A stretch of DNA of 32,409 bases, taken from Coprobacillus sp. CAG:826. Its GTDB lineage: Bacteria; Bacillota_I; Bacilli_A; RFN20; CAG-826. The stretch covers positions 167,054-199,462 of the forward strand of contig FR897047.1 in the NCBI GenBank assembly GCA_000437235.1, read 5' to 3'. Positions 25,162 to 32,409 of this stretch are shown here, in pieces; within the stretch, counting starts at the first letter, position 1; every line of letters begins with the position of its first letter. Both the position numbers and the translations under genes were made by a program. The notes below the pieces were generated by a model. It did no database searches. It saw only the letters and a list, made by a program, of their open reading frames with translations, and was not told where the DNA came from.

Positions 25162-25190
25162 ATTATAAGCTTTCCTCATAAAGTTGTCAA
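25162..25190 (-). promoter_or_regulatory. Consensus promoter of the polysaccharide assembly operon
   Basis: Minus-strand TTGACA (25185-25190), 17 bases, TATAAT (25162-25167): a perfect sigma-A consensus. The leader to the GT2 ATG is about 110 bases. No clear terminator separates it from the VanZ/Ig gene upstream, so read-through from that unit is possible. Confidence 0.88.
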
Positions 25191-25218
25191 TTTTAGCATT
25201 TATATGAAAAACGCTTTA

Positions 25219-26751
25219 TCATTCTTTAGGAACTTTTTTATATTCTATTCTTTTATTCTTTCTATTTCTTAAAGAAAGAATGCTCCATACTAAGAGGCCA
25301 CCAAAAAAGTATCCAAGTGTATCAATTATAACATCTTTAAACTGGCATGCCCTTCCTTTGGGAATAAGTTGCAATAATTCTGAAATTCCTCCTAAAACAA
25401 AGCCATAACTAATGTTGATTAAAAATGAATATAAATAGCGTAATTTGTCTTTATAGGCAACTAATGCAAGCATCCCAAAAACACCTGTAATTAAAAACAA
25501 AGAGAAATGTCCAATTACTTTTCTTGTAAAACGATTGATTTTTCCCCATAAAGAATTCTTCGGAGTCAAAATATTAATTTCTTTTGTCACACGAATAGAT
25601 GAATCTTTTTCCCAAACAATTGTTAGCTGCACTCTTCCAATTTCTTTTCCATAGAGATTTCCATTTTCATCAATTTCACAAATACTTGAATTATCGACGG
25701 TAAAAGAAACTTTCTGATTCGTTACTTTATATTTTTGGTTTTCAGAAACAAATCGAAATAATATCGGTTGGAATCTTTGATAATAATAATTAATCTCATA
25801 AATTACTATTTCAATTGCATTTACTTCCCTAACTTGAACTAATATATCCCTACTTTTCACATTTTCATTGGTGTTACTAATAATAGTTAAATAAGCAGAC
25901 CCTTCTGCTTTACCTATAGCTCTATTTCCCGATACGTCCAAAACAGATGAATCACTACTTTTCATATAGAAACTTTGATCCGTTGCATTTTCATTAAAAG
26001 TTGGATTAATTTCTAAACTTTGAGTAACAAAAATAGGTTCTTCAATATCAGAATAATTGATTTCTGTAACAGGTATTACAGGATTACTATTTACAGTAAC
26101 TTCTATTCTATCCGATTCAACGTCATAGTATTTGCTTTTTGCATAAATATGACAAGTTCCTACTTGAATTCCCTTTACAATACCTCTCTCATTGATGGTA
26201 GCGATATTTTCATCATCAGAAACCCATTCAATTCCTTTATTTGTAGTATTGCTCGGTTCATATTGAATTCCAAAACTTGCAGTCGTGCCTACACTTACTT
26301 CTTTTTTATCGCAATTAATAATTAGGCTTTCTAAAGCGACTGGTTCAATGCGAATTGCGAATGTGCCAAAAACATTTACATCAACATTAGAAGAAACTCT
26401 CACTTCAATTGTTCCTTCTTTTAAAGCTGTGACAACTCCAGAATTAGATATTGTTGCTTTATCCGTTTCTTTAATGGACCAAGTTACTCTTGTATCCGAC
26501 ACTTTTTCAGGAGCAAAACTCACTTCTAATTGTTGACTATCACCAATTTTCATCGTTTCATTTCCTACAATCGTTAAAGAAGTCGGTAATATTTCTTTAT
26601 CTCCTCTTTGCCCTTTATTAAAAATAATAGCAATTAATTGACTCTGAAAAGAAGAAATTCCTGAAGGTAAACAAGACTCAACACAAATAAAAAGCGATAA
26701 AAAAATGAAAGCAATGAGATAGAACTTTTTACGTTTTGAACTTGTTTTCAT
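25219..26751 (-). CDS. VanZ-family membrane protein with four Ig-like modules inserted
   Basis: A 510-residue chimera. A first membrane helix (about 9-27) is followed by SGISSFQSQLIAII, which looks like the loop after helix 1 of VanZ proteins. About four bacterial Ig-like (Big_2-type) modules follow: near 56-137 (WSIKETDKATISNSGVVTALKEG), near 138-222 (WVSDDENIATINERGIVKG), near 226-310 and near 311-396. The remaining VanZ core is at 405-495, with GHFSLF (His415), GGISELLQL (Glu458), KGRACQFKDVIIDTLG (Asp473, Asp477) and GYFFGGLL. VanZ proteins are small four-to-five-helix membrane proteins linked to teicoplanin resistance and found in many Bacillota; their chemistry is unsettled. The gene follows a GT4 gene by 11 bases. 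The modules would project outside the cell. Function not assignable. Confidence 0.8.
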   Translation of the reverse strand: MKTSSKRKKFYLIAFIFLSLFICVESCLPSGISSFQSQLIAIIFNKGQRGDKEILPTSLTIVGNETMKIGDSQQLEVSFAPEKVSDTRVTWSIKETDKATISNSGVVTALKEGTIEVRVSSNVDVNVFGTFAIRIEPVALESLIINCDKKEVSVGTTASFGIQYEPSNTTNKGIEWVSDDENIATINERGIVKGIQVGTCHIYAKSKYYDVESDRIEVTVNSNPVIPVTEINYSDIEEPIFVTQSLEINPTFNENATDQSFYMKSSDSSVLDVSGNRAIGKAEGSAYLTIISNTNENVKSRDILVQVREVNAIEIVIYEINYYYQRFQPILFRFVSENQKYKVTNQKVSFTVDNSSICEIDENGNLYGKEIGRVQLTIVWEKDSSIRVTKEINILTPKNSLWGKINRFTRKVIGHFSLFLITGVFGMLALVAYKDKLRYLYSFLINISYGFVLGGISELLQLIPKGRACQFKDVIIDTLGYFFGGLLVWSILSLRNRKNKRIEYKKVPKE

Positions 26752-26762
26752 TTCTTATCACC

Positions 26763-27962
26763 TCAAGATTTCTTCTTTAATATATTAACATATACCTCAT
26801 AATATTTCTTAACCATTTTCTCAATATTAAATTCTTCCGCTTTTTCTAAACATTCTTTTCTGATGTCATAGTGTTTTCCAAAGTAAGCAATTATTTCTTT
26901 CTTGATTTTAATAGGATCAAAATCAGGTAAGATTTTACCTACATAACTATTGATTTGTTCAGGTGTTCCACCAAAAGCAAATGTAAAGACAGGTACACCA
27001 GAAGCAAAAGCAAATAAGTTTTCAAGTGGGAATATATTGTCTACACTCAAGTTAATAAACATAGTTGCCGAAGCAAAATATTCCGCTAATAAAGAAGTAT
27101 CTTTAACTTTACGAACCGCAATCGCTTTCTTTGATAAAGATTTTCTCGGTGCATTTAAAGCAATAAATTGATATTCTAATCCCATAATCTCAATTAATTG
27201 ATTCATCGCAAGTAAGCTAGTGTTCTTTTCCCACTGATCTGCATAGCATAAAATAATCTTTTTATTTTCGGAAATATGGTACTTTTCTTTAATGATGGTT
27301 GGATGTGGATAAAATCTTGTCGTATCCACACCATCAAAAATACAATAAGTTGTTTTTGCTTTTAAAATTGTTTTCGGTAATTGTATTTTTAACCATTCAA
27401 AGTTTGTAATATAGATTGCTTTTTCAAAATCAGAAAATAAGGCTTTCTTCCTTACATAGTTTTTCGTAGAAGCATCACCAAATATCCACCTAGGTTTTTT
27501 CTTTTTATATGGACAATCCTTGCATAACTTCTTCCACTTTAGGCAATTATCATTCTCATAATCCAAACACTTTCCCGTAAAAAGCCAAGTATCATGTAAA
27601 GAAAATACAACTTTTATATTGGATTCCTTTAAAAAGTTAATTAACATTTCGAGATTAATATAATCTCCGTGCAAATTATGAATATGAACAAGGTCAGGCT
27701 TTTCACTTTTTATCCACCGAATCAGTCTTTTTGTTCCTATTTTAAAATAATAATCAAATTTTCCAGTTAGTCTAGATAATACTTTGGATAAAAAACGGAT
27801 CACTGAAAAGCGATGAATCAAAAAATCATGATACTCTCTATTTGCGTTTGCACCAACAGCATAGCAATAAGTAACTCCTTTTGTAGAAGCGTAGTTGCCA
27901 ATTGAATGCATGAAATCTGCAGCTTGCCCTTTTCCAGAAGCGTTAAGAGCAATAATTTTCAT
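26763..27962 (-). CDS. Glycosyltransferase family 4, WcaC-like
   Basis: GT-B glycosyltransferase of about 399 residues. Recognisable are KPDLVHIHNLHGDYINLEML, VVFSLHDTWLFTGKC followed by a Cys-rich loop (LKWKKLCKDCPYK) that resembles WcaC-like colanic-acid-type transferases, then IILCYADQWEKN and the C-terminal region VDNIFPLENLFAFASGVPV, in which PLEN replaces the usual EG of the donor motif. It ends with ADFD-type helices normal for GT4. The frame opens at 27986, but the ATG at 27960-27962 has AAGGGAG at good spacing, so I choose it. First gene of a two-gene unit with the VanZ/Ig gene, behind its own promoter. Confidence 0.87.
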   Translation of the reverse strand: MKIIALNASGKGQAADFMHSIGNYASTKGVTYCYAVGANANREYHDFLIHRFSVIRFLSKVLSRLTGKFDYYFKIGTKRLIRWIKSEKPDLVHIHNLHGDYINLEMLINFLKESNIKVVFSLHDTWLFTGKCLDYENDNCLKWKKLCKDCPYKKKKPRWIFGDASTKNYVRKKALFSDFEKAIYITNFEWLKIQLPKTILKAKTTYCIFDGVDTTRFYPHPTIIKEKYHISENKKIILCYADQWEKNTSLLAMNQLIEIMGLEYQFIALNAPRKSLSKKAIAVRKVKDTSLLAEYFASATMFINLSVDNIFPLENLFAFASGVPVFTFAFGGTPEQINSYVGKILPDFDPIKIKKEIIAYFGKHYDIRKECLEKAEEFNIEKMVKKYYEVYVNILKKKS

Positions 27963-28009
27963 TGCCAACATCTCCCTTTTGCTCATTCAATTATTAATGT
28001 TCACAAAAA

Positions 28010-28038
28010 ATAATAACTACTTTTGCGTCATTTGTAAA
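28010..28038 (-). promoter_or_regulatory. Promoter of the GT4-VanZ/Ig unit
   Basis: Minus-strand TTTACA (28033-28038), 17 bases, TATTAT (28010-28015), about 45 bases before the preferred ATG. Unlike three other promoters in the locus, no long inverted repeat follows it. Confidence 0.6.
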
Positions 28039-28150
28039 TAAAAGTTAAGAATTTTTTCACAAATAATTGAATTATTTCATGAAATTTTATACATTTTAAA
28101 TGCGAAAAAGCGATTATTTCATAGATAATGATTTTAATACTAATCATAAA

Positions 28151-28196
28151 AAGCCTTAGAAATTATGCTCCAAAAAAGCATAAAATCATAAGGCTT
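28151..28196 (-). terminator. Terminator of the endonuclease gene, two-tier hairpin
   Basis: Outer arms AAGCCTTA (28151-28158) and TAAGGCTT (28189-28196) enclose an inner pair TTATGCT (28163-28169) and AGCATAA (28177-28183). On the minus strand it ends in TTTTT, about 20 bases after the endonuclease stop. The internal bulges are unusual for a simple terminator. Confidence 0.75.
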
Positions 28197-28214
28197 AATA
28201 TTATTTATATTCAG

Positions 28215-30248
28215 TTATAATTCTTTTTTCTTGAGTATAAAAGTAGTAATTAAACCCAGTAAAACAAACGAAATAATAATCGAAGTTGAAGTTTTGGTAC
28301 AGCCACTTTTGGGTTTGTCTTCTTCAACCGTAATATTACAAGTTGCTTCAAAGTTTCCATCATCGGTCGTAACGGTAATCACCGCTGTTCCTTTTCTTAA
28401 AGCTGTAACCAATCCATCATCACTAACGGAAGCTACTCCTGGACGATTGGAGAAGAACATTACATTTTTATTATCGGCATTTTCCGGGAGTACTGTAGCC
28501 ACTAACTGTAAAGTTTCACCTTTTTTCAATATAACTTCATTATGGCTTAATGTTAAACCTGATACTCGAATAGGAACATCAGAGAAATCATCGGTATAAT
28601 CAATTGCGTAACTATCAATGTATAAAGAGTTCGCACTAGCAGTAATTTGAATGGTTACCACTTCACCTTCTAAAATCTTTCTTGTGTTATCTTTCAACTT
28701 TATGGGAACATCAACAAAGGCAGTAGAATATCTTCCTGCCCATAATTCTGAACTAAAAGGAGTATCATTAGAAATTGAGGCGATGATTGTATCACCCACA
28801 GTTGCTTTTAAGCCACCTGATCCTCCTGTTCCATTAGAACGCATAGTTAATGAAATTCCAATAATACGGTAGCCTGTATAACCCTTTAATACGAGTGTGG
28901 TAGAATTGTTCGCAGTCATTTGTCCTTTGGTTTGATGGGTTTGCGAATATTCCGCTGAACTTCCTTCAAGAATCGTTCCTGATTCTTTTACTGAAGATTT
29001 AGTATCAATGGTATAAACTGCTGCTTTTTCCGCTTCATCTACTGTAACTTCACATTCTGCGAATAAAGAACCACTAATGGCTTTTATCGTAGCAGTTCCC
29101 TTTCCTTTTGCCACTAATAAAGAATCTTCCATCATAGCAACTTCAGGATTAGAACTTTCCCATGTTACTTCTTTATATTGGCTAGATGCATAATAAGGAT
29201 GAAAATCAATATTTAGCTTTCTTTTCTCTCCAATTCTCATAAATACTTCGGTGTGATAAAAATTCATCGCTACTAATGGTATATCTTCATCTAAATCATA
29301 TTTTGTATCTAGAAGGGCTCCTTCACCACAATAATCTTCACTCCAAATCATGGTAGCAAATTCAGGATAATCAATAAACGGATTTCTTAAACCAGTAATT
29401 GAAGCACAGTAGTCATTTCTTTTAGCTTCAAATGAATCCACAGGATCCTCTTCACTCCATTTTAAAAGCTGATTCCAAGAAGATTGTGCTGTATTTTCAT
29501 TTGTGGCAAGAATCTGTTCAATTTTCATATCTCCTGCTTTTGAAGTTGTTTTAGAATTAGCTACTTCAACGCGAGAAACATTGCTTTCTACTTCCGAAGA
29601 ATAATGCGTATACATATACATTAAAATACGTGCAATATCACCTTTTACTTCATCCCGAGGTTCAAAATATTTTTCGTTAAAATAGCAACCTGTTGGTTTA
29701 TTGTTATATTCCTTTTGGTTCCCTTGATGATTTAAATCCGCATAAGGCTTATTACCTCTTGATTCATTGATACTTTTAATTGCTGGCTTCAATTGATGAA
29801 TATCCGCTCCAGCACCTCTTCCAGTTGCTGCTACGTTAGTATAAAGGCCATTTGATAAAGACTTACACCAAACATGTTCTCGATTCCATAAAGAACCCGC
29901 ATTCCATAAATTAGGAATATCCACACCTGCATAAAAGGAAATGATTTTTGTTTCATCATCGGGGTCTTCATCCGAATACGCGTTAGCGCCTTTAACATCA
30001 TCATAAGAAGTATAATATTTATGTTCTTCCGCCATCTTTTTCGCTAATTGATTAAGAAGTTCACTTTTAGAAAGGCCATCAATTTCCCATTCACTATAAT
30101 AAGTAAAAAAATCTTCTGTACTTTCTAAATAATCTTGTGAAGGTGCCTTAACTTCATTTGCGCCAGCATTAGCTCTTACTTGATGAAAAGAAGATAGCCC
30201 AAAAACTAGAGATAAAAAAGCTAAAGATAAAATGATTTTATTTTTCAA
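28215..30248 (-). CDS. Secreted endonuclease I family nuclease with Ig-like modules
   Basis: Predicted extracellular nuclease of the EndA/NucM/endonuclease I family, probably degrading DNA or RNA for nutrition or defence. Signal peptide 1-28 (cleavage near ANA). The nuclease domain spans about 45-305: NREHVWCKS (His125), ADIHQLKPAIKSINESRGN (148-166) and FEPRDEVKGDIARILMYMYTHY, in two parts of at most 20 residues each, all matching the His-metal fold. A Big_2 Ig-like module is at about 332-403, an unrecognised beta-rich module at 408-555, a second Big_2 at 558-643. The end has Gly649-Cys650, a membrane helix (about 655-672) and KKKEL. The start is TTG (30246-30248) with GGAGGTG ten bases upstream. 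Single-gene unit divergent from the next gene. Confidence 0.9.
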   Translation of the reverse strand: MKNKIILSLAFLSLVFGLSSFHQVRANAGANEVKAPSQDYLESTEDFFTYYSEWEIDGLSKSELLNQLAKKMAEEHKYYTSYDDVKGANAYSDEDPDDETKIISFYAGVDIPNLWNAGSLWNREHVWCKSLSNGLYTNVAATGRGAGADIHQLKPAIKSINESRGNKPYADLNHQGNQKEYNNKPTGCYFNEKYFEPRDEVKGDIARILMYMYTHYSSEVESNVSRVEVANSKTTSKAGDMKIEQILATNENTAQSSWNQLLKWSEEDPVDSFEAKRNDYCASITGLRNPFIDYPEFATMIWSEDYCGEGALLDTKYDLDEDIPLVAMNFYHTEVFMRIGEKRKLNIDFHPYYASSQYKEVTWESSNPEVAMMEDSLLVAKGKGTATIKAISGSLFAECEVTVDEAEKAAVYTIDTKSSVKESGTILEGSSAEYSQTHQTKGQMTANNSTTLVLKGYTGYRIIGISLTMRSNGTGGSGGLKATVGDTIIASISNDTPFSSELWAGRYSTAFVDVPIKLKDNTRKILEGEVVTIQITASANSLYIDSYAIDYTDDFSDVPIRVSGLTLSHNEVILKKGETLQLVATVLPENADNKNVMFFSNRPGVASVSDDGLVTALRKGTAVITVTTDDGNFEATCNITVEEDKPKSGCTKTSTSIIISFVLLGLITTFILKKKEL

Positions 30249-30281
30249 AAGGAAAGCACCTCCGTATCTATTTGTATATTT

Positions 30282-30287
30282 ATTATA
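30282..30287 (-). promoter_or_regulatory. Probable -10 of the endonuclease gene
   Basis: Minus-strand TATAAT about 35 bases before the TTG start. The -35 region (TTTCTC at 17 bases) is weak. I could not place a convincing promoter for the divergent gene in the remaining bases. Confidence 0.4.
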
Positions 30288-30386
30288 TCTTATTTCAAGC
30301 TATTGAGAAAGTATGTATTTTTTCTTTTAAGGAACATAAAAGAAAAATCTTCCTTAATTTAAATAATAAAGGAGGAAAAAGAAAAT

Positions 30387-32312
30387 ATGAAAGGTTTATT
30401 CAAGAGACTTTCAGTACTTGTTGCTTCTTTAGCAATGGTATTTGGAGTCGGTCTAGTAAACAATGAAAAGAATGCGAAAGCTGAAGCCACAATTTACAAA
30501 CAGACTATTTTTTCTGCAGCCAACAATAGTGCCGATAATTCATCTTACACGGGAACATTTAATAACACGACAAATGGTTTTACTGTAAAAGTTGACAAGG
30601 GTAATAATAACAACAATGGCTGGGGAGGACACGTTCGTTTTGGACAAAAGAAGGTTGCTTCTAAAGGAGCAATTACAACCAACATAGCAATCGATAAAAT
30701 GATTACTCGCATTGATCTTACTATTGGTGGAAAGTGTGCAAAAGTAAATGCAATTAATGTCTATGCTGATGCAAATGCAGCACCAACTACTTTAATTGGT
30801 TCCTTCACTGATTATGCAACAAATAAGACAATCTCATTAGATGTTTCAGCAAAAACAACCACAAATTTATTCTATAAAATTGAATTTGATATGCTTGCTG
30901 GTGCTAATGGCAATTTAGATATTGGCCAGATTGACTTTTATATTAATGAGGATACTCCTCAAAAAAAATTAGATCGTATCGTTGTTTCTGGATTTGATAC
31001 AAGCGCATTCTATTACGTTGGAGATACAATCAAAGCAAGTGATATTACAGTGACAGGTGTATATGAAGACAACACCGAAGTGGCAATCGAAACTGGTTAT
31101 ACTGTAGATCCAGAATTACCATATACTCTTACCTCGAGTGACGTGGGCTCTAAAACAATTACAATCACTTATGAAGGTTTAATCAATGCTGTTACTATTA
31201 TTGTAAAAGAAAAACCAACCGATTTAGTTCTATCCGAGATTAAGATTACTGAGGGTGAAAATGTTAAGAAAACTTACTATATTGGTGATAGTGTTGATAC
31301 TACTGGTTTAACAGTTACTGCTGGTTATTTATCTGAATCAGATCCAAGCCATGAATCTTATGTTGATGTTACCGACAAAGTTACTTGGTCTTTAGATACA
31401 TCAGCAATTAATGCAGAAGCACATTTGACTGCAACTTATGTTGAAGGTGAAATTACTGAGACAACTTATATTATTGTTGCTGTTGTAGCAGCACCAACTT
31501 ACGTTGTTGATAAATTAACTGCGAATGACTTGACTGCCACGAACACAACTTATACTGTTTTTAAAGATGTTACTTCTACATCGGGAATCAAATATGCAGG
31601 TAATAGCGCAAAAAATGGTTCTAATATTCAATTAAGATCTAAAAATAGTGATTCTGGTATTGTCTCTACAACCGCCAAAAGAATTCTTACTAAAGTTGAA
31701 GTTGAATGGGGTACTGGCAATGCATCAGGCGGAACTATTGACATCTATGGATATAACGCTGCTTTCAATGATGCAACCGAATTATATGATACAAAAGCTG
31801 TAAAATTAGGCTCAATTGTAACACCTTCTACATCTTTTGAAGTTCCAGCCGGTACTAAATATGCTTATGTTGGTATTCGTTCTAATAGCGGGGCTATTTA
31901 TTTAGCAAGTATTTCCTTTACATGGGATATTAGTTCTGAAGCTAATTCCTTTATTGATATGTGGAGCAAAATGCGTGCTAACGGTACAAATGGTATTTGT
32001 GATTACTTAAATGGCTCACAAGATTCTAGTGAGTTAGATACATTACTTGAAATGTATAATGATTCTTCTTTAATTGATGCAGCGGATAAAGCAATTATTA
32101 ATGATGCTGCAGATGGTGAAAATAATACTATTGGAAACTCCATCCTTTACATTGCTGCTTATAAAGCTGCTCATACAAGCAATAATGCAGGAATGAATAA
32201 TGCATATCATGCTGTAACAAATAACATTTCCTTTATTCTCATTATTAGTATTATTGGCTTATCTTCTGTTCTTGGATATTACTTCATCCAAAAACGTAGA
32301 TTAGCAAAATAA
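30387..32312 (+). CDS. Surface protein with Ig-like (Big_3-type) modules and C-terminal membrane helix
   Basis: A 641-residue exported protein of unknown function. Signal peptide 1-33 (LASLAMVFGVGL, cleavage near AEA). Then a beta-rich module (about 36-187), two Big_3-like Ig modules (195-274 with YYVGDTIKASDITVTGVYED; 281-365 with YYIGDSVDTTGLTVTAGY), a second beta-rich module (373-515), a helical domain (517-600, SFIDMWSKMRANGTNGICDY) and a membrane helix (613-633) before KRRLAK. No catalytic motif is seen, so an adhesin, glycan-binding or structural role is more likely than an enzyme. AAAGGAGG precedes the ATG. It is divergent from the endonuclease gene, with which it seems to share a module, and is followed by a terminator. 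Confidence 0.85.
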   Translation: MKGLFKRLSVLVASLAMVFGVGLVNNEKNAKAEATIYKQTIFSAANNSADNSSYTGTFNNTTNGFTVKVDKGNNNNNGWGGHVRFGQKKVASKGAITTNIAIDKMITRIDLTIGGKCAKVNAINVYADANAAPTTLIGSFTDYATNKTISLDVSAKTTTNLFYKIEFDMLAGANGNLDIGQIDFYINEDTPQKKLDRIVVSGFDTSAFYYVGDTIKASDITVTGVYEDNTEVAIETGYTVDPELPYTLTSSDVGSKTITITYEGLINAVTIIVKEKPTDLVLSEIKITEGENVKKTYYIGDSVDTTGLTVTAGYLSESDPSHESYVDVTDKVTWSLDTSAINAEAHLTATYVEGEITETTYIIVAVVAAPTYVVDKLTANDLTATNTTYTVFKDVTSTSGIKYAGNSAKNGSNIQLRSKNSDSGIVSTTAKRILTKVEVEWGTGNASGGTIDIYGYNAAFNDATELYDTKAVKLGSIVTPSTSFEVPAGTKYAYVGIRSNSGAIYLASISFTWDISSEANSFIDMWSKMRANGTNGICDYLNGSQDSSELDTLLEMYNDSSLIDAADKAIINDAADGENNTIGNSILYIAAYKAAHTSNNAGMNNAYHAVTNNISFILIISIIGLSSVLGYYFIQKRRLAK

Positions 32313-32333
32313 ACATTTAAAAAATAGCTAACT

Positions 32334-32375
32334 AAAAAAAGGACCTGTAGTAATCAGCCACTACAAGTCCTTTTT
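32334..32375 (+). terminator. Rho-independent terminator after the Ig-like surface protein
   Basis: GGAC and TGTAGT pair with ACTACA and GTCC around an eight-base loop with one C/A mismatch, flanked by an A-run and TTTTT. About 20 bases after the stop; possibly bidirectional. Confidence 0.85.
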
Positions 32376-32379
32376 ATGT

Positions 32380-32409
32380 GGCTCTTTAAAATCTAGGGTG
32401 GTCTAGGGT
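32380..32409. mobile_element. Possible left end of an ISL3-family insertion sequence
   Basis: The last 30 bases begin GGCTCTTTAAAATCTAGG and contain the repeat TCTAGGGT twice, two bases apart. GGCTCTTT is, from memory, how terminal inverted repeats of many ISL3-family elements begin. No transposase is inside the window and the other end cannot be seen. Confidence 0.3.

Noticed and set aside
28074..28085. 12-base palindrome ATTTCATGAAAT between the nuclease terminator and the GT4 promoter
   Set aside because: In such AT-rich sequence a palindrome without loop can occur by chance, and it has no partner elsewhere in the locus that I could see.
1..32409. CRISPR array, tRNA or rRNA genes
   Set aside because: I saw no regularly spaced repeats and no tRNA- or rRNA-like conserved stretches on either strand by eye; a covariance search was not possible.

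Overview
The window looks like chromosome from a low-GC, AT-rich Gram-positive bacterium of the Bacillota. The best guess is a gut-type member of Bacilli near Erysipelotrichia or the RF39/Mollicutes-related lineages. The pointers are a DUF402 Ntdp-type phosphatase beside tsaE/tsaB, a type III glutamine synthetase, AAGGAGG ribosome binding sites throughout, TGA used as stop (so not the Mycoplasma code), and secreted proteins built from Ig-like modules that end in one membrane helix and a short basic tail. Taxonomy is inferred from gene content only.

Layout. Positions 1-1660 hold a leftward housekeeping operon (DUF402 phosphatase, tsaE, tsaB), with tsaB cut by the window edge. Positions 1700-2836 hold a leftward SGNH/CE2-like esterase lipoprotein with its own terminator. 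Positions 3165-6412 hold a rightward glmM-glmS operon making glucosamine-6-phosphate and glucosamine-1-phosphate. Positions 6513-8663 hold a rightward type III glutamine synthetase that abuts the first gene of the next block head-on.

Positions 8664-28038 are a leftward surface-polysaccharide locus in at least four transcription units, each with a readable sigma-A-type promoter. In transcription order these are: (a) a GT4 glycosyltransferase and a VanZ protein carrying four inserted Ig-like modules; (b) a GT2, a glycosyltransferase-like protein, a GT4, an orphan membrane protein with MacB/FtsX-like topology, a Wzy polymerase, a GT4, a Wzx flippase, a UDP-uronate 4-epimerase and a TupA-like ATP-grasp; (c) UDP-glucose 6-dehydrogenase alone; (d) an initiating phosphoglycosyl transferase, CapE, CapF and CapG, then a sugar-transfer-associated ATP-grasp. 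Together they predict a Wzx/Wzy-dependent capsule or wall polysaccharide made from UDP-L-FucNAc (CapE/F/G) and UDP-GlcA/UDP-GalA (dehydrogenase plus epimerase). The glmM/glmS products feed UDP-GlcNAc. Two different ATP-grasp ligases beside a uronic-acid pathway suggest that the polymer may be amidated with amino acids or peptides.

Positions 28151-32375 hold a divergent pair of surface proteins: a secreted endonuclease I with Ig-like modules and a 641-residue Ig-like protein. They appear to share an uncharacterised beta-rich module. The last 30 bases resemble an ISL3-type insertion sequence end.

The most unusual content is the VanZ/Ig chimera, the orphan MacB/FtsX-like protein, the paired ATP-grasp ligases, the palindromes in three polysaccharide leaders and the shared module in the two surface proteins.
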